Assembly: GCA_934636105.1 (NCBI GenBank)
Contig: CAKTZR010000003.1
Location: 1 to 64,000, forward strand
DNA: 64,000 bases
Source: an uncultured Clostridia bacterium
GTDB lineage: Bacteria; Bacillota; Clostridia; Christensenellales; Aristaeellaceae
Direction of reading: 5' to 3'
Positions 60,643 to 64,000 of this stretch are shown here, piece after piece (position 1 is the stretch's first letter; each line of letters starts with the position of its first letter). The notes under the pieces were generated by a model. The model saw only the letters and a program-made list of their open reading frames with translations, ran no database searches and had not been told where the DNA came from. The translations under genes and the position numbers were made by a program.

Positions 60643-61035
60643 TTAAAACCTTCCTTTACATAATACATGCTGTATGTGTTTTACGTCGCAGTGAGTGGCA
60701 ACGATAAACGCATGATTTCCCTTCAAAAAGCGGCTGGCAAATTCGTAGCCGATGGCATTGGCTTCCTCTGGCGTAACCTCGCCGGGTTTAAAAGACTGAC
60801 GCACCTGATAGGCGATAACTTCATGTTTTTGCGTTCGCCCGGTGTAGGTCTGATATTGGCGGCGCGATAGAGCAAACTCCGCGTCGGCAGTATGCGGATC
60901 GCAGACATAGGCGGTGACGAGTTTGCCGTTTTTTGTTTTGCTTGGGTTGGTTGCATAGTCGAGCCGCGCAGAAAGGGACTGCAACGCGGTTTTGCCTTTG
61001 CTGATGTGCATGGGGATGATTCGTGTGACGGCGAT
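60643..61035 (-). pseudogene. MobP-type relaxase, N-terminal fragment (other half of 35811-36833)
   Basis: Reads AVTRIIPMHISKGKTALQSL, DYATNPSKTKNGKLVTAYVC, YQVRQSFKPGEVTPEEANAI and HAFIVATHCDVKHIQH, at which point (60669) relaxase sequence ends and element sequence adds VLCKGRF and a stop. The usual start codon of the family (MAVTRI) is replaced here: AGGAG is correctly spaced to ATC at 61035-61033. So either a non-AUG start or a start-codon mutation is involved. Relaxases of this group nick oriT of clostridial conjugative elements through an HUH motif. The break lies inside that motif. Confidence 0.92.
60667..60669. other. Right attachment junction
   Basis: The ATG shared with 36831-36833. 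Left side cataatac is element; right flank ctgtatgtgtttt is relaxase. Confidence 0.8.
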
Positions 61036-61141
61036 AGGCAGGACTCCTTTCTGAAAAATCAAATGGGCGTAAATGGTATTTCAGCCGTTGATGTGGTATA
61101 CTTTATCTCAGTTTAATAAATCGGAATTTGAGGAGGAGAGT

Positions 61142-61594
61142 ATGGAAAGCTATCGCTATATTTCGCTAAGAGAACGGCCGGAATTGAAAAAAGCTGCTGC
61201 TGACTGGTTTCATTGTAAATGGTCAGTGCCTACCGAGGCTTACCTTGCGTGTATAGATTCGTACCTCAGTGGAGAAACAGAATATGGTTGGTATCTTTGT
61301 CTGGATGCTAACAAAATTATAGGCGGTATGGGTGTCATTGAAAACGACTTCCACGACCGAAAAGACCTCGCGCCCAACGTTTGTGCAGTTTATACGGAAC
61401 AGGACTATCGCTGCAAAGGCATTGCAGGTCGTCTGCTGAATATGGTCGTTGATGATATGAAATCCAAAGGTATCTCGCCACTCTATCTTGTCACTGACCA
61501 CACCGGCTTTTATGAACGCTATGGCTGGGAGTTTTTGTGCATGGTACAGGGCGATGACGAACCTAATATGACCAGAATGTATATCCACCGATAA
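61142..61594 (+). CDS. GNAT-family N-acetyltransferase
   Basis: A 150-residue acetyltransferase. It has the GNAT core: IIGGMGVIENDFHDRKDLAP, then NVCAVYTEQDYRCKGIAGRLLN (the first 20 being NVCAVYTEQDYRCKGIAGRL) with the Q/R-x-x-G-x-A acetyl-CoA loop, and a C-terminal LYLVTDHTGFYERYGWEFLC. The acceptor is unknown; antibiotic or small-molecule amines are possible. GGAGGAGAGT precedes ATG 61142. It is inserted between the relaxase and mobC genes in the opposite direction, like a small cargo gene of the interrupted element. Confidence 0.92.
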   Translation: MESYRYISLRERPELKKAAADWFHCKWSVPTEAYLACIDSYLSGETEYGWYLCLDANKIIGGMGVIENDFHDRKDLAPNVCAVYTEQDYRCKGIAGRLLNMVVDDMKSKGISPLYLVTDHTGFYERYGWEFLCMVQGDDEPNMTRMYIHR

Positions 61595-61643
61595 ATTCCA
61601 GTTTGTTGTTCAATACATTTAATTGAAGTACAAAGGAAAAGTG

Positions 61644-61844
61644 ATGGGTGCAAGCAACAAGGTCTGTCCAAACTGCGGGCGGAAGATGAAACAGCAGTTT
61701 ATCGGTTTGCAGCATTGCCGCTGCGGGATGAGCTGGAAAAAGGACATCGGATTCTTTGAACGAACCCCGGATATGGTCTTTGCGCTGGAGCGACGGCGGG
61801 TCGGGAAAAAGGTCAAACAGCGTCCTGTTATCCGAAAAAACTGA
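61644..61844 (+). CDS. Small zinc-ribbon protein, copy 2
   Basis: A 66-residue protein with CPNCGRKM and HCRCGMSWKK, a four-Cys zinc ribbon, and a basic C-terminus (KKVKQRPVIRKN). It is the intact counterpart of the damaged copy at 18852-19076. AAAGGA precedes ATG 61644. It follows the GNAT gene by 49 bp on the same strand. Function unknown. Confidence 0.72.
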   Translation: MGASNKVCPNCGRKMKQQFIGLQHCRCGMSWKKDIGFFERTPDMVFALERRRVGKKVKQRPVIRKN

Positions 61845-61853
61845 ATAGAAACT

Positions 61854-61897
61854 CAACAAAAAAAGAAGGGCGAGCCATCGCAAAGAACGGCTCGCCT
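61854..61897 (-). terminator. Terminator between the zinc-ribbon and mobC genes
   Basis: GGCGAGCC and GGCTCGCC pair around a 12-base loop; the reverse strand continues cttctttttttg. It would stop mobC transcripts before the relaxase remnant. Confidence 0.8.
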
Positions 61898-61904
61898 TTC
61901 AGCA

Positions 61905-62249
61905 TTATTCAAATTGCAGCGTACTCAGCTGTTGAAGCACTCCTCGAACCCCTGACCAGATTTCCTCCTGCTGCTCATGCAAGCCGTTGATTTGCTGCAC
62001 AGCAACCAGATCTCCCTGATTGATGTGCTTTGCCATCTGGTTGATGTTCGCGCTCGTGCGGCGCATCAGCGAAACAATCTGCTTGAGTTCGGGAATATCG
62101 AGCCGAACAATCAAGCCGGTAATCGCCATCTTGCGCAGGTACGCGCTCAGGTTCGAGGTGCCGAGCTTTTCCATGTTTGCGTTGATCTTCGCCAGCTCAT
62201 CTTCCGTTACCCAGAAAGTAATCATTTTATCGCGGCTGCGTTTTGCCAT
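61905..62249 (-). CDS. MobC-like mobilisation protein
   Basis: A 114-residue protein: FWVTEDELAKINANMEKLGT with a ribbon-helix-helix pattern, SNLSAYLRKMAITGLIVRLD, and the MobC core LMRRTSANINQMAKHINQGD. MobC proteins bind oriT and help the relaxase open the strands. The start overlaps the upstream stop at TGATG. Its relaxase partner downstream is interrupted. Confidence 0.92.
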   Translation of the reverse strand: MAKRSRDKMITFWVTEDELAKINANMEKLGTSNLSAYLRKMAITGLIVRLDIPELKQIVSLMRRTSANINQMAKHINQGDLVAVQQINGLHEQQEEIWSGVRGVLQQLSTLQFE

Positions 62250-62728
62250 CAGCGCTCAATCCCTTTCCGGCTCTGCGGAAGATCTCTGGATGGGGAAGCG
62301 GCACTTTTCAGCGCGCCCAGAACGGAGAATTTCTGCTTTTCCAGTTCGCGGCGCGTCAGGCTGATGAATCCATCCAAAACGGCGGGATGGCTTTCGCACT
62401 GGAACAGGAAGCGATGCTCGCCGCCTGTCGCCGGATCGCCCGGAATGGAGAAGTGTTCCGCCCATGCCTTGTTGTCGCGAGAGAAACGCCCATCCCAGCC
62501 GCGCAGTTGAAGCGTGTTGGCTAATACATAAAGCATACGCTCCTGACCAAACTGTTCAATGACGGGCTTATAGCAATCCTTTTTGAGACGGAAACCATCA
62601 AAGTTCTCAGAGATAGCCTTGTCGATTGCATTTTTGCAATTCTTGTTTTCATGCAGCGAGACACGGTAAAGGTCAAGCTCGCCGACGCTTTTCGCATACG
62701 CGGCGGTTTCGGTATAAATCGGTGTCAT
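62249..62728 (-). CDS. DUF3849 family protein
   Basis: A 159-residue protein: PIYTETAAYAKSVGELDLYR, NCKNAIDKAISENFDGFRLK, ERMLYVLANTLQLRGWDGRF, SRDNKAWA, then a C-terminal segment HPAVLDGFISLTRRELEKQK. DUF3849 is an accessory family of clostridial conjugative elements, often encoded after the large helicase. AGAAGGG precedes ATG 62728. Translationally coupled to mobC. Confidence 0.85.
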   Translation of the reverse strand: MTPIYTETAAYAKSVGELDLYRVSLHENKNCKNAIDKAISENFDGFRLKKDCYKPVIEQFGQERMLYVLANTLQLRGWDGRFSRDNKAWAEHFSIPGDPATGGEHRFLFQCESHPAVLDGFISLTRRELEKQKFSVLGALKSAASPSRDLPQSRKGIER

Positions 62729-62832
62729 ATTATCATCCCTTCTTTCCAAAAAAAGCAAGAAAAAACGTCGATTTTAAGCCCTTATCTCTACGTGCAGACA
62801 GGGAAATGTACCCCTGTGATTGAGAAAATGGC

Positions 62833-64000
62833 TCACAGCGCCGCATCTAAAGGACGGTCGCTGCGTCTTTGCGGCGTATCCTTCTGCATCCCGGATGAGC
62901 CGCGTTCAAGCGAAGCCAGAACGGAAGGCTTTTCGCTTTTGTTGTTCATTGGAGCAGATTTGTCCATACTTAAAAGCGCATCCAGTTCTGCCAGACGCGC
63001 ACTTTTTGTTGTCAGCTCCAGCTCTTGCGGGAATGGCTGAGTGATTTCGAGTTTGGCGGCTTCGATTTGCTGATGCAGACTGTCTACCTGTTCCTGCGCT
63101 TTCTGCATCCGCACGGGAATATTGTTCAGCGCATTTTCGATACGCAGCAGGTTGCCGCGTGCGTCTGCACCGAGATTGACGATGTGCGTCATTTCGCCGC
63201 GCAGCAGCAGCTGAAACTGCGCGTTGAATGAATCGTAGGACAGCGTGACGGATAGACCGCGATAATGACCAATTGCGATATCGTGGTCGTGCGGCGCAGT
63301 CTTGCACAACGCGAGCAGCGTTTCGCCTGCGGCAGATTTGTCCGCATAAGCCTTGCCCAAAAGCTCAATGCCCACAAAATCTTCCTGCGGTACGGGATGG
63401 TCGGAAAGCGTCTGTATATCCGCTTTGAACCCGGCGATATAATCCTCCTGCTGACGGAGCTGTTCAGGATAAAAACGAACAAGCTGATCTTCCAGACGAA
63501 AGCGTTTTGATTCATGGTCGGCTTTCATCAGCCGCAGTTTAGCGACTTCCACATCCAGATTCATCTTTTCCTTAATACGCGGATCGCCTGCGCACAGCGC
63601 CTTGATTTCCGCATAAGAGAGCGCGGTTTCGTCTACATCATCGCAGGCGCGAACGGGCGATTTGCTGGACATGATCTGTGAAATAAACTTCTGTTTCGTC
63701 TCAATGGTCTGCCACAAATAAGCGTCGAACGAGCGTTCTGTAACGTATCGGTAGATGTGGACTTCGGGGTTCATATTGCCCTGGCGGATGATGCGTCCGG
63801 CTCGCTGTTCAAGGTCGCCCGGCCGCCACGGAGCATCCAGGTCATGCAGGGCAATCAAGCGATCCTGGCAATTTGTTCCTGCGCCCATTTTTGCAGTGCT
63901 GCCGAGCAAAATCCGTACATCGCCGGAGCGAACTTTGCTGAAAAGCTCTTTCTTCTGCACATCGGTTTTGGCTTCATGAATAAAGGCAATCTCTTCCCGC
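62833..64000 (-). CDS. SNF2-type helicase/methylase protein of a conjugative element, C-terminal part
   Basis: The frame is open from the right edge (REEIAFIHEAKTDVQKKELF) to a stop at 62833, about 389 residues. It contains helicase motifs V and VI of superfamily 2: RILLGSTAKMGAGTNCQDRL, DAPWRPGDLEQRAGRIIRQG. VHIYRYVTERSFDAYLWQTI follows, then a long coiled-coil C-terminus. This is the end of the very large DEAD-like/SNF2 protein found in clostridial ICEs, sometimes fused to an N-6 methylase. The N-terminus lies outside the window. The first in-frame ATG visible (63960) is internal. Confidence 0.9.
   Translation of the reverse strand, partial: REEIAFIHEAKTDVQKKELFSKVRSGDVRILLGSTAKMGAGTNCQDRLIALHDLDAPWRPGDLEQRAGRIIRQGNMNPEVHIYRYVTERSFDAYLWQTIETKQKFISQIMSSKSPVRACDDVDETALSYAEIKALCAGDPRIKEKMNLDVEVAKLRLMKADHESKRFRLEDQLVRFYPEQLRQQEDYIAGFKADIQTLSDHPVPQEDFVGIELLGKAYADKSAAGETLLALCKTAPHDHDIAIGHYRGLSVTLSYDSFNAQFQLLLRGEMTHIVNLGADARGNLLRIENALNNIPVRMQKAQEQVDSLHQQIEAAKLEITQPFPQELELTTKSARLAELDALLSMDKSAPMNNKSEKPSVLASLERGSSGMQKDTPQRRSDRPLDAAL

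Larger units (their letters stand above)
36831..60669. mobile_element. Serine-recombinase mobile element with L-arabinose cargo, inserted in a relaxase gene
   Basis: Both outer flanks are pieces of one relaxase. At the left, relaxase C-terminal codons end ...gattATG (36831-36833). At the right, relaxase N-terminal codons begin ATGctgtatg (60667-60669). Joining them across the shared ATG gives the continuous frame VKHIQHNHIEWN, with the HUH motif restored and about 462 residues in total. The element carries two large serine recombinases near its right end, TnpV, TnpW, DUF3847, regulators, a truncated MobA/MobL relaxase with an oriT-like region, and about 16 kb of arabinose genes. A 2- or 3-bp shared core fits large serine recombinases, which cross over at a dinucleotide. 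Confidence 0.88.

Noticed and set aside
60643..61035. Group II intron as the cause of the relaxase split
   Set aside because: No reverse transcriptase/maturase gene or intron domain V-like structure lies near either junction, and the interval holds serine recombinases instead.

Overview
The window looks like a chromosomal segment of a Clostridia-class member of the Bacillota, probably a gut anaerobe. The grounds are strong GGAGG-type ribosome sites, TTGACA/TATAAT promoters, frequent TTG/GTG starts, an AsnA-type asparagine synthetase, an oxygen-sensitive 2-hydroxyacyl-CoA dehydratase-type pair, and clostridial mobile-element families (TnpV/TnpW, DUF3847, DUF3849, MobP relaxase). No 16S gene is present, so genus is not assignable.

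Layout. (1) 1-12.3 kb is GC-rich core: a DUF262 protein cut by the left edge, an ArsC/Spx-like protein, an exported protein, a GH13 amylase/neopullulanase, an aldose-1-epimerase-like protein, asnA, the dehydratase/activator pair, a secreted metallo-beta-lactamase-fold lipoprotein, a two-gene ThrE-type exporter and tRNA-Arg(CCT). Two kinds of short dispersed repeat sit between these genes. (2) 12.4-20.2 kb is an island beginning at the 3' end of tRNA-Arg: three related tyrosine recombinases (one frameshifted), two excisionase-like genes, a small sigma-like factor, an HTH regulator, then a graveyard of broken element genes (zinc ribbon, helicase scrap, AlbA_2 protein, TopB tail). (3) 20.3-30.6 kb is an eight-gene, mostly overlapping operon on the + strand: a putative autoregulator with a palindromic operator over its promoter, two membrane proteins with acidic tails, an unknown soluble protein, a soluble/membrane-anchored paralogue pair, an actin/Hsp70-fold ATPase and an AAA+ ATPase. 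I recognise no named system with this content; it is my best candidate for an undescribed system. (4) 30.8-35.1 kb holds small exported or YbjN-like proteins, a low-molecular-weight tyrosine phosphatase and a 40-residue hydrophobic ORF. (5) 35.3-36.8 kb is an element end: an integrase tail, five copies of a 10-bp motif, and the C-terminal half of a relaxase.

(6) 36.83-60.67 kb appears to be a single mobile element of about 23.8 kb inserted in that relaxase gene. The N-terminal half of the relaxase lies at 60.67-61.04 kb. Joining the two halves at a shared ATG trinucleotide restores the frame and the HUH catalytic motif. The element carries two large serine recombinases, TnpV, TnpW, DUF3847, an XRE regulator, a sigma-like factor, a truncated MobA/MobL relaxase, and a complete L-arabinose cargo: a YtfQRT/YjfF-type ABC importer, araA, an FGGY kinase, araD, a TalC-type transaldolase, a split transketolase, a YesM/YesN-type two-component system and a second sugar-binding lipoprotein. 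(7) 60.7-64 kb resumes the interrupted element: relaxase N-terminus, a GNAT protein, a zinc ribbon protein, MobC, DUF3849 and an SNF2-type helicase running off the right edge.

Together this reads as stacked mobile DNA beside a tRNA, with one element nested in another element's relaxase and carrying pentose catabolism into the host.
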